Assembly (NCBI RefSeq): GCF_900104385.1
Contig: NZ_FNJA01000001.1
Location: forward strand, 532,386 to 596,385
Source of the DNA: Rhodoferax sp. OV413
GTDB lineage: Bacteria > Pseudomonadota > Gammaproteobacteria > Burkholderiales > Burkholderiaceae_C
Direction: 5' to 3'
Length of the DNA: 64,000 nt
In this document: positions 19,004-30,063 of the stretch, in pieces
Position numbering within the stretch: the stretch's first letter is position 1
How the letters are laid out: every line of letters begins with the position of its first letter
The notes under the pieces: model-generated
The model's database searches: none
The model's input: the letters and a program-made list of their open reading frames with translations, nothing else
Told to the model about the DNA's origin: nothing
Made by a program: the position numbers and the translations under genes

Positions 19004-22000
19004 ATGAACCTGTCCCGCATATTCATCCTGCGCCCGGTAGCGACTTCGCTGCTGATGGTGGCGATCCTGATTGCCGGCCTGCTGGCGTATCGGCTGCTGC
19101 CGGTGTCGGCCCTGCCCGAGGTCGACTACCCGACGATCCAGGTCACCACGCTGTACCCCGGCGCCAGCCCCGATGTAATGACGTCGTCCGTCACCGCGCC
19201 GATGGAGCGCCAGTTCGGCCAGATGCCGGGGCTGGCACAGATGTCATCCACCAGCTCGGGCGGCGCGTCGGTCATCACGCTGCGCTTCTCGCTGGAAATG
19301 TCGCTGGATGTGGCCGAGCAACAGGTGCAGGCCGCGATCAACGCCGGCAGCAATCTGCTGCCCAGCGACCTGCCGATGCCGCCAACCTACAGCAAAGTGA
19401 ACCCGGCCGACGCACCCATCCTGACCTTGGCGATCACCTCGCCCTCGCTGCCGGTGATCCGCGTACACGACCTGGTAGAAAACCGCCTGGCCCCCAAGCT
19501 GTCGCAGGTCGAGGGCGTGGGCCTGGTGGCGCTGGCCGGTGGCGGCCGCCCCGCCGTGCGCATCCAGGCCGACCCGAGCAAGCTGGCCGGCGTGGGCCTG
19601 GCACTCGACGATGTGCGCACCGCCATTTCTGCCGCCAATACCAACCAGGCCAAGGGCAGCTTCGACGGCCCGCTAAGGGCTTCGACCATCGACGCGAATG
19701 ACCAGCTGCGCTCGGCGGCCGAGTACACCAATCTGATCCTGGCCTACAAGAACGGCGCGCCGATCCGCATAAAGGATGTGGCGAATGTCGTCGATGATGC
19801 CGAGAACGTCCGCCTCGCTGCCTGGGCCAACGCCACGCCCGGCATCATCCTGAACATCCAGCGGCAGCCCGGCGCGAATGTGATCGACACCACCGACCGC
19901 ATCAAGGCCTTGCTGCCCAAGCTGCAAGCCACCCTGCCCGCTTCGCTGGACGTGCAAATCCTGACAGACCGCACGGTCACCATCCGCGCCTCGGTGGAAG
20001 ACACGCAGTTGGAGCTGCTGCTGGCCATCGGCCTGGTGGTGGCCGTTATTTTTGTGTTCTTGCGCAGCGGCTCGGCCACGCTGATCCCCAGCCTGGCCGT
20101 GCCCTTGTCGCTGGTCGGCACCTTTGGCGTGATGCACCTGGCCGGCTTCTCGATCAACAACCTGACCCTGATGGCGCTGACGATTTCCACAGGCTTTGTG
20201 GTCGACGACGCCATCGTGATGATCGAAAACATCGCCCGCTATGTAGAGCAAGGCAAGAAGCCGTTTGACGCCGCGCTCAAGGGAGCGAAGCAGATCGGCT
20301 TCACGATTATTTCGCTTACGATTTCGCTGATTGCGGTGCTGATCCCGCTGCTGTTCATGGGCGATGTGGTGGGCCGCTTGTTCCATGAATTCGCCATCAC
20401 GCTGGCGGTGTCCATTTTGATTTCTGCCGTGGTGTCGCTGAGCTTCACGCCCATGCTGTGCGCACGCCTGCTCAAGCACACGCCCGAGGAAAGCCATGGC
20501 CGCATCTACCAGGCCACCGGCCGCTTTTTCGACAATCTGATCCGCCGCTACGGCCTGGCGCTGGACTGGGTGCTGGCGCGCCAGGCCGGCACGCTGGTCG
20601 TGTTTGTGCTGACGGTGGTGCTCACCGGCTGGCTGTACTTCGTGGTGCCCAAAGGCTTTTTCCCGCTGCAGGACACGGGCGTGATCCAGGCCATGACCGA
20701 GGCCGCGCAGAGCAGCTCGTTTGCCGCGATGTCGGAGCGGCAACAGGCGCTGGCCGAGGTGATTCTGCAAGACAGCGCGGTGCAGAGCGTGTCGTCCTTC
20801 ATCGGCGTGGACGGCGTCAACACCACGCTGAACCAGGGCCGGATTCTGATCAACCTCAAGCCCAAGGCCACGCGCGATGCGTCGGCCAACGCCATCCTGC
20901 GCCGCCTGAGTGACGCCAGCCGCAAGGTGGCAGGCATCGCGGTGTACATGCAACCGGTGCAGGACCTGACCATCGAAGACCGCATCTCCAAGACCCAGTA
21001 CCAGTTCCTGCTGTCGTCACCGAATTTTGACGAGCTCAACAGCGCAGCGGCCGAACTGCTGGCGCGCCTGCGCGGCTTGCCGCAGCTGGCCGACGTGGGC
21101 AGCGACGTACAGGACAAGGGCTTGCAAGCCTATGTGGAGATCGACCGCATCGCCGCCGGCCAGCTGGGTGTGACGGTGGCGAACATCGACTCCGCGCTGT
21201 ACAACGCCTTTGGCCAACGGCTGATTTCCACCATCTACACCCAGTCGAACCAGTACCGCGTGGTGCTGGAGGTGGCGCCGCACGACCGGCTCGGGCCGCA
21301 GGCGCTGTCCAAGCTCTACGTGCCCGGTGCCAACGGCGTGCAGGTGCCGCTGTCGTCGGTGGCCAAGGTGCAGGAAAGATCGGCCGCGCTGGCAGTGAAC
21401 CACGCGGGGCAGTTCCCGTCGGCGACGATTTCCTTCAACACCGCACCCGGCCATTCGCTGGGCGACGCGGTCAGTGCGATCCAGGCCGAAGAGGCCGCGC
21501 TGCAGCTGCCGGCCAGCATAGAGACCAGCTTCCAGGGCGCGGCGCTGGCCTTCCAGGCATCGCTGAACAACACCTTGCTGCTGATACTGGCGGCCATCGT
21601 CACCATGTACATCGTGCTCGGCGTGCTGTACGAGAGCTTCATCCACCCGGTGACGATTCTGTCCACCCTGCCCTCGGCAGCACTCGGCGCGCTGCTGGCG
21701 CTGCTGGTGTTCCGACTAGACCTGGACATCATCGCCATCATCGGCATCGTGCTGCTGATCGGCATCGTCAAGAAGAACGCCATCATGATGATCGACTTCG
21801 CGCTGGACGCCGAACGCGAGCAGGGCCTGAGCCCGCGCGCTGCGATCCACCAGGCCTGCCTGCTGCGCTTTAGGCCGATCTTGATGACAACGCTGGCGGC
21901 CTTGCTGGGCGCGCTGCCGCTGATGTTGGGCACCGGCGTCGGCAGCGAGCTGCGGCATCCGCTGGGCGTGACCATGGTCGGCGGACTCATCGTCAGCCAG

Positions 22001-22075
22001 CTGCTGACGTTGTTCACCACGCCGGTGATTTATTTGGGGTTTTCTCGGGTGGCTTTGAAGTGGCGGAAGCGATGA
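19004..22075 (+). CDS. mdtB: RND multidrug efflux transporter (MdtB type)
   Basis: A 1023-residue inner-membrane proton-driven pump. It opens with [20 protein letters not shown], and the TM4 proton-relay aspartates are in [14 protein letters not shown]. Other landmarks are [20 protein letters not shown] in the porter domain and [20 protein letters not shown] plus [15 protein letters not shown] in the second half. It starts 30 bp after the adaptor. MdtB and MdtC form a heterotrimer; which of the two pumps here is B or C is assigned by order only. Confidence 0.94.
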   Translation: MNLSRIFILRPVATSLLMVAILIAGLLAYRLLPVSALPEVDYPTIQVTTLYPGASPDVMTSSVTAPMERQFGQMPGLAQMSSTSSGGASVITLRFSLEMSLDVAEQQVQAAINAGSNLLPSDLPMPPTYSKVNPADAPILTLAITSPSLPVIRVHDLVENRLAPKLSQVEGVGLVALAGGGRPAVRIQADPSKLAGVGLALDDVRTAISAANTNQAKGSFDGPLRASTIDANDQLRSAAEYTNLILAYKNGAPIRIKDVANVVDDAENVRLAAWANATPGIILNIQRQPGANVIDTTDRIKALLPKLQATLPASLDVQILTDRTVTIRASVEDTQLELLLAIGLVVAVIFVFLRSGSATLIPSLAVPLSLVGTFGVMHLAGFSINNLTLMALTISTGFVVDDAIVMIENIARYVEQGKKPFDAALKGAKQIGFTIISLTISLIAVLIPLLFMGDVVGRLFHEFAITLAVSILISAVVSLSFTPMLCARLLKHTPEESHGRIYQATGRFFDNLIRRYGLALDWVLARQAGTLVVFVLTVVLTGWLYFVVPKGFFPLQDTGVIQAMTEAAQSSSFAAMSERQQALAEVILQDSAVQSVSSFIGVDGVNTTLNQGRILINLKPKATRDASANAILRRLSDASRKVAGIAVYMQPVQDLTIEDRISKTQYQFLLSSPNFDELNSAAAELLARLRGLPQLADVGSDVQDKGLQAYVEIDRIAAGQLGVTVANIDSALYNAFGQRLISTIYTQSNQYRVVLEVAPHDRLGPQALSKLYVPGANGVQVPLSSVAKVQERSAALAVNHAGQFPSATISFNTAPGHSLGDAVSAIQAEEAALQLPASIETSFQGAALAFQASLNNTLLLILAAIVTMYIVLGVLYESFIHPVTILSTLPSAALGALLALLVFRLDLDIIAIIGIVLLIGIVKKNAIMMIDFALDAEREQGLSPRAAIHQACLLRFRPILMTTLAALLGALPLMLGTGVGSELRHPLGVTMVGGLIVSQLLTLFTTPVIYLGFSRVALKWRKR

Positions 22076-22128
22076 CTCAAGCTGCTGATTTCAATTCACG
22101 CTCCTGGTCGGGATCTGCCCCCGACAGG

Positions 22129-22608
22129 GCAGTGACTTTTCTTTGCGCAGCCAAAGAAAAGTCACCAAAAGAAAGGCTGCCCCCACTCACCGCGACCCTT
22201 CGCTGCGCTGCGGGCAACCTGCGCTGCGCACTTTTGACGGGGGAGCGCTCGAACTCGCTACGCTCAGACAATCGCGCTCCTGATCCCGCCAAAAGCACGC
22301 AGCGCAGGCGCTCTAAGAGGGGGACCCAGGATGCGGGAGCGGACAGCCAGCCCGGCATAGCCGGGCATCGCGCCCTAGGCGCGATGGGGCGCACAGCGCC
22401 ACCGATCCCCGGGGTCCCCCTCTGTATGCGCCGAGGAGCACAGCTGCAGGTGGATCAGGGCTGGCGTTGTTTGAGCGCAGCGAGTTTAGCCAGACCCCAC
22501 CTGCAGCGAGCACCGCAGGTTTCCCTGCGCTATGCGCAGGGACGCAGACAGTGGGGGAGGCCTTTCTTTTGGTTACTTTTCTTTGGCCACGCAAAGAAAA
22601 GTGACTGC
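22129..22608. mobile_element. 480-bp non-coding element with 59-bp terminal inverted repeats
   Basis: The ends (22129-22187 and 22550-22608) are inverted copies differing at 6 of 59 positions, and each end itself contains the hairpin ACTTTTCTTTG...CAAAGAAAAGT. The interior has further short inverted repeats and no convincing reading frame. It fills the 592-bp gap between the two pump genes, which otherwise would be closely spaced. It resembles a MITE or a structured dispersed repeat; no target-site duplication is obvious. Confidence 0.8.
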
Positions 22609-22667
22609 GCCGCCGGGCGCACATCCCGGCCAAGGATGGCAATTGACCACACAAACAGGAGCGCAGA

Positions 22668-25600
22668 ATGAACTTCTCCGCCCCCTTCATCCACCGCCCC
22701 ATCGCCACCACGCTGCTGACTCTGGGCGTGGCGATTGCCGGCGTTATCAGCTTCTTCCTGCTGCCGGTAGCGCCGCTGCCGCAGGTGGATTTCCCGACTA
22801 TCTCGGTATCCGCGTCCCTGCCCGGCGCCAGCCCCGACACCATGGCGGCCACCGTGGCCACGCCTTTGGAGCGGGCGCTGGGCGCGATTGCCGGCGTGAC
22901 GCAGATGACCTCCAACTCGTCGCTGGGCAGCAGCCGCGTCACGCTGCAGTTCGACCTGGACCGCGACATCGACGGCGCGGCGCGCGATGTGCAGGCCGCC
23001 ATCAACGCAGCCCGCACCCTGCTGCCCACCGGCATGCCCAGCAACCCCAGCTACCGCAAGGTGAACCCGGCGGACTCGCCCATCATGCTGCTATCGCTGA
23101 CCTCGGACACGCTGACCCGCGGCCAGATGTACGACGCGGCATCCACCGTGCTGGCCCAGCGGCTGGCCCAGGTGGACGGGATTGGCCAGGTGAACATCGG
23201 CGGTGGCGCGCTGCCGGCGGTGCGCGTGGAGCTGGACCCGAACAAGCTGTCGGCCAACGGCATTGCCTTGGACACGGTGCGCCAGGTCATCACCAGCACC
23301 AATGCCAACCGGCCCAAGGGCGCGGTGGAAGACGGCGCGCGCAACTGGCAGATCGGCGCCAACGACCAGGCGCGCACCGCCGCCGAGTTTGCGCCGCAAA
23401 TCATCCGCTACACAAATGGTAGCGCGGTACGCATGCAGGACGTGGGCCAGGTGCTCGATAGCGTAGTGGATGTGCGCAACTACGGCGCGGCCGACGGCAA
23501 GCCGGCGATCCTGCTGATCCTGTTCAAGCAACCCGGTGCCAACATCATCGACGCGGTCGACAAGGTGCGGGCCCTGCTGCCGCATCTGCGCGCCGCCATC
23601 CCCCCGGCCATCGACCTGAAGATTGTGATGGACCGCACGCCAACCATCCGCGCCTCGCTGCGCGAGGTGGAGCGGGCGCTGGCCATTTCCATCGGCCTGG
23701 TGGTGCTGGTGGTGTTCCTGTTCCTGCGCAATGCGCGTGCCGCGCTGATCCCCAGCGTGGCCGTGCCGGTGTCGCTGGCCGGCACCTTTGGCGTGATGTA
23801 CCTGGCCGGCTACACGTTGGACAATTTGTCGCTGATGGCGCTGACGGTGGCCACCGGCTTTGTGGTGGACGACGCCATCGTGGTGCTGGAGAACGTGACC
23901 CGCCACATGGAACGCGGCAAAACCGCGCTACAGGCGGCACTGGCCGGCACGCGCGAGATCGGCTTTACCGTGGTGTCCATCAGCCTGTCGCTGATCGCAG
24001 TGTTCATCCCCATCCTGCTGATGGGCGGCATCGTGGGCCGGCTATTCCGCGAGTTTGCGGTGATCTTGTCGGCCTCGATTCTGGTGTCCATGGTGGTGTC
24101 GCTGACCACTACGCCGATGATGTGCGCCGCGCTGCTGCGCCATGCGCCGCCCAAGGCCGCGCCCAGCCGGCTGGCCCGTTGGGGCGGGCGCCTGCAGAAG
24201 CGGGTACTGCGCGGCTACCGGCGCTCGCTGGCCTGGACTCTGCGGCACCAGCCGATCGCCCTGCTGGCGCTGTTGTGCGTGGTGGGGCTGAACGTGTATC
24301 TGTACACCGTGATCCCCAAGGGCTTCTTTCCACAGCAGGACACCGGGCGCATCAACGGCAATATCCGCGCCGACCAGAGCACGTCCTTCCAGTTCATGCA
24401 GCAGCGGCTGGTGCGCTTCATCGACGTGGTGCGTGCTGACCCGGCGGTCGAGAGCGTGACCGGCTTCACCGGCGGCGGCCAACGCAACACGGCTAGCATG
24501 TTCATGGCGCTCAAGCCACTGGCCCAGCGCGATGTATCGGCCGACCAGGTGGTAGCCCGGCTACGCGCCCAATTGGCGCACGAGCCCGGCGCCAATCTGT
24601 TCATGGTGCCGGCGCAAGACATCAGCATTGGCGGGCGGCAGTCGAATGCCCAGTACCAGTACACCTTGCAGGCCGACGACCTGGCCGATCTGCGTGCCTG
24701 GGAGCCGCGCATTCGGCGCGCGCTGTCGCAGTTGCCCGAACTGACCGACGTGAACAGCGACCAGCAGGACAACGGCCTGCAGACCTCGGTGGTGATGGAC
24801 CGCGAGGCCATGGCCCGACTCGGCCTGAGCGTCAGCACGGTAGACACCACCTTGAACAACGCCTTCGGCCAGCGCCAGGTCGGCGTAATCTACAACCCGC
24901 TGAACCAGTACCGGGTGGTGATGGAGCTGGCACCAGAATTCCTGCAAAACGCCGATTCGCTGCGCAGCCTGCTGTTCACGGCCAAGAGTGGCGCACAGAT
25001 TCCGCTGGCGGCGTTTGCCAAGGTGGAGCTGACCAACACGCCGCTGTCGGTGAACCACCAGAGCGGCACACCGGCCACCACCGTCAGCTTCAACCTGCCA
25101 CTGGGCGTGACCTTGTCGCAGGCCACCGATGCAGTGAACGACGCAGTGGCCGGGCTGGGCGTGCCGGTGTCGGTACGCGGCAGCTTCCAGGGCACGGCGC
25201 AGGCCTTCAAGAGTTCTCTAAGCAGCCAGCCGCTATTGATACTGGCGGCCATCGTCACCATCTACCTGGTGCTGGGCATCCTCTACGAGAGCCTGATCCA
25301 CCCGATCACCATCCTGTCGACCCTGCCCTCGGCCGGGGTCGGCGCACTGCTGGCCCTGATGGCGTTCAACACCGAGTTTTCCATCATCGCCCTGATCGGG
25401 GTGATTCTGCTCATCGGCATCGTCAAGAAAAACGCCATCATGATGATCGACTTTGCGATTACCCGGCAGCGCAACGCCCGCCAGGTATCGGCCGCCCAGG
25501 CCATCTACCGGGCTGGCCATCTGCGCCTGCGGCCGATTCTGATGACCACCGCGGCCGCCATGCTGGGCGCCATACCGCTGGCCATCGGCCATGGCGACGG

Positions 25601-25787
25601 GGCCGAGCTGCGCCAGCCGCTGGGCATCGCGGTGGTCGGCGGCCTGGTGCTGAGCCAGCTGCTGACGCTCTACACCACACCGGTGGTGTATGTGGCCATG
25701 GACCGGCTGCGCGTCTGGGGCCAGCGCTTACGGCGCAAGCCCGGGCTTATTTCTCACGATTTGCGGAGTGCCAGCGATGCTGCCTAA
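22668..25787 (+). CDS. mdtC: RND multidrug efflux transporter (MdtC type)
   Basis: A 1039-residue paralogue of the preceding pump, starting [20 protein letters not shown] with [14 protein letters not shown] in TM4 and [15 protein letters not shown] in TM10. Length and layout are complete. It is separated from mdtB by the 480-bp element, so transcription must cross that element or start anew. Its 3' end overlaps the outer-membrane channel gene by 11 bases. Confidence 0.94.
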   Translation: MNFSAPFIHRPIATTLLTLGVAIAGVISFFLLPVAPLPQVDFPTISVSASLPGASPDTMAATVATPLERALGAIAGVTQMTSNSSLGSSRVTLQFDLDRDIDGAARDVQAAINAARTLLPTGMPSNPSYRKVNPADSPIMLLSLTSDTLTRGQMYDAASTVLAQRLAQVDGIGQVNIGGGALPAVRVELDPNKLSANGIALDTVRQVITSTNANRPKGAVEDGARNWQIGANDQARTAAEFAPQIIRYTNGSAVRMQDVGQVLDSVVDVRNYGAADGKPAILLILFKQPGANIIDAVDKVRALLPHLRAAIPPAIDLKIVMDRTPTIRASLREVERALAISIGLVVLVVFLFLRNARAALIPSVAVPVSLAGTFGVMYLAGYTLDNLSLMALTVATGFVVDDAIVVLENVTRHMERGKTALQAALAGTREIGFTVVSISLSLIAVFIPILLMGGIVGRLFREFAVILSASILVSMVVSLTTTPMMCAALLRHAPPKAAPSRLARWGGRLQKRVLRGYRRSLAWTLRHQPIALLALLCVVGLNVYLYTVIPKGFFPQQDTGRINGNIRADQSTSFQFMQQRLVRFIDVVRADPAVESVTGFTGGGQRNTASMFMALKPLAQRDVSADQVVARLRAQLAHEPGANLFMVPAQDISIGGRQSNAQYQYTLQADDLADLRAWEPRIRRALSQLPELTDVNSDQQDNGLQTSVVMDREAMARLGLSVSTVDTTLNNAFGQRQVGVIYNPLNQYRVVMELAPEFLQNADSLRSLLFTAKSGAQIPLAAFAKVELTNTPLSVNHQSGTPATTVSFNLPLGVTLSQATDAVNDAVAGLGVPVSVRGSFQGTAQAFKSSLSSQPLLILAAIVTIYLVLGILYESLIHPITILSTLPSAGVGALLALMAFNTEFSIIALIGVILLIGIVKKNAIMMIDFAITRQRNARQVSAAQAIYRAGHLRLRPILMTTAAAMLGAIPLAIGHGDGAELRQPLGIAVVGGLVLSQLLTLYTTPVVYVAMDRLRVWGQRLRRKPGLISHDLRSASDAA

Positions 25788-27144
25788 ATTTCCTCTTGCA
25801 TGCGGCTGCGCCCTGTTGCTTGCTGCCTGCAGCACCACGCCGCCCTACCAGGCGCCCAGCGCGCCCGCCACCAGCACCTTCAAGGAAACCGGCGTCTGGC
25901 AAAGCGCCGATCCGCAGGCCGCCGCTGTGCCGGACGACTGGTGGCTGCTGTTCAACGACCCGGTGCTCAACGATCTGCAAAGCCGGGTCGGCAACAACCA
26001 GAACCTGCTGGGCAGCGCCGCACAGATCCGGGTCGCCCAGGCCGCACTGGGCAGCAGCCGCGCCGCTTTGGCACCCACGCTGGGCACCGGCCTGAGCGCC
26101 AGCCGCAGCGCCTCGCCCAGCGCAGGAGCCGCCAACAGCGTCGCCCTGACCGGCAGCGCCAGCTGGGAGCTGGATCTGTGGGGCCGACTCTCGGGCGCGG
26201 TGACCGGCGACCAGGCCCGCGTGCAGGCCAGCCAGGACGATCTGGCCGCAGCCCGCTTGTCGCTACAGGCCACGGTGGCACAAACCTATTTCTCGCTTCG
26301 CGCGGCCGAGGCCCAGTCGGCGCTGCTGGAGCGCAGCGTCCAGGCTTACCAGCGCTCCCTGGAGTTGACGCAGAACCGCTACCAAGGGGGCGTGGCATCG
26401 GCCGGCGACGTGGCGCAGGCGCAAACCCAGCTGAAAACCACCGCCGCCCAGCAAGTGGATGCAGAAAGTTCGCGTGCCCAGCTGGAGCATGCGCTGGCGG
26501 TACTGCTAGGCCTGGCTCCGTCCGAATTCAGCCTGGTCCGCACCGCGGCCCTGCCGGCCGTACCCCCTGTGCCCGACCAGTTGCCTGCCAGCCTGCTGGA
26601 GCGCCGCCCGGACATCGCCGCCGCCGAGCGCCGCGTCGCCGCGGCCTACGCGCAGATCGGCGTGGCCAAGGCCGCCTTCTTCCCGGCGCTGACGCTGTCG
26701 GCCAGTGCCGGCTACAAGGGCAGCTCCTTGGCGAATCTGGTCAGCGCACCGAATCTGCTGTGGTCGATAGGGCCGGCGCTGGCGCTCACCGCCTTGGACG
26801 GCGGGCAACGCCAATCGGCCGTGGACTCGGCCCGCGCCAGCACCGATGCGGCCACGGCCAGCTACCGCCAGACCGTGCTGACCGCATTGCAAGAGGTGGA
26901 AGACAACCTGGTGATCGCCGGCAGCCTGCAGCAGGAAGCCGCGTTGCAAACCGAAGCCCTGGCGGCCGCCAACCGCTCGCTGGAGATTGTGAAGAATCAG
27001 TACCAGAGCGGTACGGTGAGCTATCTGAATGTGGTGATCGCGCAGGCCACGGCGCTGTCCAGTGAACGCAGCCTGCTGGACCTGCAGAACCGCCGTCTGG
27101 CAGCGACCAACCAGCTATTGAAGAATATCGCCGGGCGCTGGTAG
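25777..27144 (+). CDS. Outer-membrane efflux lipoprotein (OprM/NodT family)
   Basis: A 455-residue trimeric channel subunit that exports substrates of the RND pumps. ATG 25777 gives a lipoprotein signal peptide with lipobox LLAACS. Two repeated TolC-like domains follow, recognisable by [49 protein letters not shown] and the second-half counterpart [17 protein letters not shown]. It is the last gene of the operon; GC-rich hairpins follow. Confidence 0.94.
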   Translation: MLPKFPLACGCALLLAACSTTPPYQAPSAPATSTFKETGVWQSADPQAAAVPDDWWLLFNDPVLNDLQSRVGNNQNLLGSAAQIRVAQAALGSSRAALAPTLGTGLSASRSASPSAGAANSVALTGSASWELDLWGRLSGAVTGDQARVQASQDDLAAARLSLQATVAQTYFSLRAAEAQSALLERSVQAYQRSLELTQNRYQGGVASAGDVAQAQTQLKTTAAQQVDAESSRAQLEHALAVLLGLAPSEFSLVRTAALPAVPPVPDQLPASLLERRPDIAAAERRVAAAYAQIGVAKAAFFPALTLSASAGYKGSSLANLVSAPNLLWSIGPALALTALDGGQRQSAVDSARASTDAATASYRQTVLTALQEVEDNLVIAGSLQQEAALQTEALAAANRSLEIVKNQYQSGTVSYLNVVIAQATALSSERSLLDLQNRRLAATNQLLKNIAGRW

Positions 27145-27187
27145 CTGTGGCTCACCCCCAAGCTCCAGCGCTGCGCACTTTCCGCCA

Positions 27188-27230
27188 CCCCCCTTGCAGG
27201 GGGCGATACCAGTGGCCCGGCAAAGCCGGG
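27188..27230 (+). terminator. Paired GC-rich hairpins after the efflux operon
   Basis: CCCCC...GGGGG (27188-27203) and CCCGGC-AAA-GCCGGG (27216-27230) lie 45-85 bp after the channel gene. There is no T run, so this is either a processing/decay barrier or a dispersed intergenic repeat rather than a classical terminator. Confidence 0.45.
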
Positions 27231-27279
27231 GCCAGCTATCTCTGGGAAATACGGGGCGACCTTTACACCCTAGCTAGGT

Positions 27280-27915
27280 TCAGTGCAGGTGGCGAGGACG
27301 ACGGCCGCCACCACCGTGACCACCGGAGCCACCCGATCCGCCCGGGCCGCGCGGGGGTTTGCCCAGCTCCAGCGAATTCACCAGGGCGTCGAAGCGCTGG
27401 GTGAACAGCAAGTCGATCTCGCGCACTACGCCGTTCAGCTCTGACGCGTCGAAATGGCGCTCCATCATGTTGATCACGTCCTGCACCAGCAGATCTCGCT
27501 GCACCTGCATGATGGCGGCGGGCGTGGGGCCGACAAACAGCATCAGGAAATCATCGCGCGAATCGTCGGTGGCGTCCTGGTCTTCTTCGTCGAAGTCGGT
27601 GTCGTAGAAGGTGATTTCGATGGACGCGCCGCGCTCGGCCAGCTCGTTCAAGCTCATGCACATTTCGTCCAGCGCCTGCTTGAAGTCTTCATCGCCCGGC
27701 ACCGTCCAGCACATCTGCAGCATGTGCTCGGGCGCATCGAACTGGATGCCCGGCTCTTCCTCGTAGGCGCTGCCCGCGGCATCCGCCAGGGACTTGGCAC
27801 CCGCGTACTTCCACAGCGGTTTTAACGCGTCCTGGATCTGGTTGAATGTCACGTCAGCGCGCAAAGGCACCTGGCCATGCACATGGATTTCAAAGGGGGC
27901 GTTGTAGCGAGGCAT
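27280..27915 (-). CDS. Conserved-looking cytoplasmic protein, function unknown
   Basis: A 211-residue acidic protein with no signal peptide or membrane segment. It begins MPRYNAPFEIHVHGQVPLRADVTFNQIQDALKPLW, which looks like an ordered alpha/beta domain. It ends with a flexible Gly/His/Arg tail (GPGGSGGSGGHGGGGRRPRH) that could bind metal or nucleic acid. I do not recognise the family. It stands alone between the efflux operon and the tRNA cluster. Codon use is like its neighbours. Confidence 0.75.
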   Translation of the reverse strand: MPRYNAPFEIHVHGQVPLRADVTFNQIQDALKPLWKYAGAKSLADAAGSAYEEEPGIQFDAPEHMLQMCWTVPGDEDFKQALDEMCMSLNELAERGASIEITFYDTDFDEEDQDATDDSRDDFLMLFVGPTPAAIMQVQRDLLVQDVINMMERHFDASELNGVVREIDLLFTQRFDALVNSLELGKPPRGPGGSGGSGGHGGGGRRPRHLH

Positions 27916-27973
27916 GGTGAGATATTAGGCGCTTTTTAGGGGTATTGAAAACCAGCGCGCTTCTTTTACGAAA

Positions 27974-28058
27974 TGGTGGCTCGGACCGGAATCGAACCGG
28001 TACGACTTGCGTCGGCAGATTTTAAGTCTGCTGTGGCTACCAATTACACCACCGAGCC
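27974..28058 (-). tRNA. tRNA-Leu (anticodon TAA)
   Basis: An 85-nt class II tRNA including encoded CCA. The acceptor stem GGCTCGG pairs with CCGAGCC, the anticodon loop is CTTAAAA (reads UUA), there is a long variable arm, and the T arm contains GGTTCGATTCC. Confidence 0.96.
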
Positions 28059-28239
28059 TGCGCATAGCCTGGCATTGTGAAACAAAACAGCCCCGGCAAC
28101 ACATGGGTTGACAGGGCCGGATCCGGAAGCAGAAGCTTCGTTTTCGTCTCGCCAAGGCTAAAAAGCAGCCGCATTGTAACCCGCGGCCGGCTGCGGCCCG
28201 GTACCGCCACACTACAAAGCAATGCAATTGGATGCAGAA

Positions 28240-28265
28240 ACAAAAAAGCCCGAGAGGCTCGGGCT
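28240..28265 (-). terminator. Intrinsic terminator after the Gly/Cys tRNA array
   Basis: On the minus strand AGCCCGAG-CCT-CTCGGGCT is followed by a U run, 12 bp after the first-listed tRNA-Cys. It implies that tRNA-Leu, further on, has its own promoter. Confidence 0.8.
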
Positions 28266-28276
28266 GAAAAGGAATC

Positions 28277-28350
28277 TGGAGGCGCGACCCGGAGTCGAAC
28301 CGGGCTAGCCGGATTTGCAATCCGGTACATAACCGCTTTGTTATCGCGCC
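28277..28350 (-). tRNA. tRNA-Cys (anticodon GCA), copy 1
   Basis: 74 nt with encoded CCA; the anticodon loop contains TTGCAAA, the discriminator is U, and the acceptor is GGCGCGA with TCGCGCC. Identical in sequence to the copy at 28551-28624. Confidence 0.96.
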
Positions 28351-28362
28351 AAAATTCGACGT

Positions 28363-28393
28363 AAAAAAGGGAAGCATATAGCTTCCCTTTTTT
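28363..28393. terminator. Symmetric hairpin between tRNA-Gly and tRNA-Cys, copy 1
   Basis: AAAAAAGGGAAGC pairs fully with GCTTCCCTTTTTT around a 5-nt loop. It lies 8 bp after tRNA-Gly and only 12 bp before tRNA-Cys, leaving no room for a separate tRNA-Cys promoter. It is therefore either a partial terminator or a processing signal. Confidence 0.7.
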
Positions 28394-28400
28394 ACCAATT

Positions 28401-28476
28401 TGGAGCGGGAGAAGAGTCTCGAACTCTCGACCTCAACCTTGGCAAGGTTGCGCTCTACCAACTGAGCTACTCCCGC
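28401..28476 (-). tRNA. tRNA-Gly (anticodon GCC), copy 1
   Basis: 76 nt with encoded CCA; acceptor GCGGGAG with CTCCCGC, anticodon loop TTGCCAA. Identical to the copy at 28674-28749. Confidence 0.96.
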
Positions 28477-28490
28477 GTTTCAAGCCTTGC

Positions 28491-28496
28491 ATTATA
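28491..28496 (-). promoter_or_regulatory. Consensus -10 (TATAAT) before tRNA-Gly copy 1
   Basis: A perfect TATAAT on the minus strand ends 14 bp upstream of the mature tRNA; the equivalent spot of copy 2 (28764-28769) reads TATGAT. No clear -35 box is seen for either. Confidence 0.5.
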
Positions 28497-28550
28497 GCAT
28501 GGCTTTTTACCCAAAATCCGATTTAACTGAATTAACCGAATCTTGAATTC

Positions 28551-28624
28551 TGGAGGCGCGACCCGGAGTCGAACCGGGCTAGCCGGATTTGCAATCCGGT
28601 ACATAACCGCTTTGTTATCGCGCC
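28551..28624 (-). tRNA. tRNA-Cys (anticodon GCA), copy 2
   Basis: Identical to copy 1 and offset by 274 bp, part of a tandem duplication of a Gly-hairpin-Cys unit. Confidence 0.96.
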
Positions 28625-28637
28625 CAAATCACATATG

Positions 28638-28666
28638 AAAAAGGGAAGCCTGTAGCTTCCCTTTTT
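28638..28666. terminator. Symmetric hairpin between tRNA-Gly and tRNA-Cys, copy 2
   Basis: AAAAAGGGAAGC and GCTTCCCTTTTT around CTGTA. The stem is conserved relative to copy 1 while the loop differs, suggesting selection on the structure. Confidence 0.7.
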
Positions 28667-28673
28667 ACCAATT

Positions 28674-28749
28674 TGGAGCGGGAGAAGAGTCTCGAACTCT
28701 CGACCTCAACCTTGGCAAGGTTGCGCTCTACCAACTGAGCTACTCCCGC
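28674..28749 (-). tRNA. tRNA-Gly (anticodon GCC), copy 2
   Basis: 76 nt with encoded CCA; identical to copy 1. It is the promoter-proximal member of the array on the minus strand. Confidence 0.96.
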
Positions 28750-28850
28750 GTTTCAAGCCTTGAATCATAACATGATTTTTAGCCTGTTTTTGATTTGAAC
28801 TTGGTTCAAATCGCTTGCTGCTTCAAACTATTCGTGTGCTGCAGTAAGCC

Positions 28851-30008
28851 TCAAATTATAGCCCACTTTTTCAACCTTTCCACGCCCTCCTCCAATCTGT
28901 GCAAATCTTTGGAAGCAAAACACCAGCGCAGCCAGCCCTGGGCTTGCGGCGCAAACGCATTGCCGGGTGCCAGGCCCAGACCAGCCTCCGCCACCAGGCG
29001 CTTGGCGGTCAGCAGCGAATCGGTATGGCCGGCCAATTGGAAGAACGCATACATGCCGCCCGGCGCCGGTGCCACTTGCACGCCCGGAACCGCCTGCAAC
29101 AAGGGCACCAGGGTGTCACGGCAGGCCTTCAGGTGGGCCACCACGCGTGGGGTGATCTCATCGGTGCGCTGCAAGGCCGTGATGCCCGCGCGCTGCACGA
29201 ACACGCTGGCGCACGAGGTGTTGAACTCGATCAGCTTGCCCATGTGCTGGGTCGCGCTGGCAGGCATCACCAGCCAGCCCAGCCGCCAGCCGGTCATCAG
29301 AAAGCTTTTGGAAAAGCTGTGCACCACCACCAGGCGGTCTTCGGGATCGGCCAGGTCCAGGAAACTCGGCGCGCATCCATTGGCACTGGGCGCGTAGTAC
29401 AGCCGCTCGTACACCTCGTCGGCCAGGATCCAGGTGCCGGTGCGTCGGCAATGGTCAAGAATGGTTTGCTGCTCGGCCCGGCTCAGGGTCCAGCCAGTGG
29501 GGTTGTTCGGTGCATTCAGCACCAGCAGCTTGGTGCCCGGCGTGACAGCGGCCAGCAGCGCGTCCATGTCCAGCCCCCAGGCACCGTCGGCCTGGGGTTG
29601 CAAGGGCACGCAGCGCAGGCGCGCGCCCATGATCGCCGGCTGGGCCGTCAGATTCGGCCAGACCGGCGTGACGGCGACCACCTCGTCGCCCGCGTCCACC
29701 AGCAGTTGAACCGCCAGCATCAGCGCATTCACGCCGCCCGAGGTGATGGCGATGCGCTCGGCGCCGATAGCACCGTGCAGCGCACCCATGTAGCTGGCGA
29801 CGGCCTCGCGCAGCTCCGGCAGGCCGAGGTTGTGGGAATAAAAGGTTTCGCCTTTTTGCAGCGATTCGATCGCGGCCTGGCGGATGAAGTCGGGCGTGAC
29901 TTCATCGCTCTCGCCGAACCAGAAGGCCAGCACGTCGCTACGCCCCATGCCAGCGTTAGCGACTTCACGGATTTTGGATTCTTCGAGACTCAGGATGGCT
30001 TGGCGCAT
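28851..30008 (-). CDS. PLP-dependent class I/II aminotransferase
   Basis: A 385-residue aspartate-aminotransferase-fold enzyme. The PLP lysine lies in VVHSFSKSFLMTGWRLGWLV, NAPNNPTGW carries the substrate/PLP contacts, LADEVYERLYY holds the Asp that binds the pyridine nitrogen, and YSHNLGLPELREAVASYM opens the N-terminal arm. It transfers an amino group from an amino acid to a 2-oxo acid; the preferred substrate cannot be read. It stands alone, transcribed toward the tRNA array. Confidence 0.9.
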   Translation of the reverse strand: MRQAILSLEESKIREVANAGMGRSDVLAFWFGESDEVTPDFIRQAAIESLQKGETFYSHNLGLPELREAVASYMGALHGAIGAERIAITSGGVNALMLAVQLLVDAGDEVVAVTPVWPNLTAQPAIMGARLRCVPLQPQADGAWGLDMDALLAAVTPGTKLLVLNAPNNPTGWTLSRAEQQTILDHCRRTGTWILADEVYERLYYAPSANGCAPSFLDLADPEDRLVVVHSFSKSFLMTGWRLGWLVMPASATQHMGKLIEFNTSCASVFVQRAGITALQRTDEITPRVVAHLKACRDTLVPLLQAVPGVQVAPAPGGMYAFFQLAGHTDSLLTAKRLVAEAGLGLAPGNAFAPQAQGWLRWCFASKDLHRLEEGVERLKKWAII

Positions 30009-30063
30009 AGACGGATGAAAGCTGTGGAGGCATGATTATGCGCAAGCCCTTTTGGAGAAGCCC

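Noticed and set aside
28059-28239. Possible gene between tRNA-Leu and tRNA-Cys
   Set aside because: Short open frames overlap the tRNAs and the terminator and have no ribosome site; it reads as intergenic sequence.
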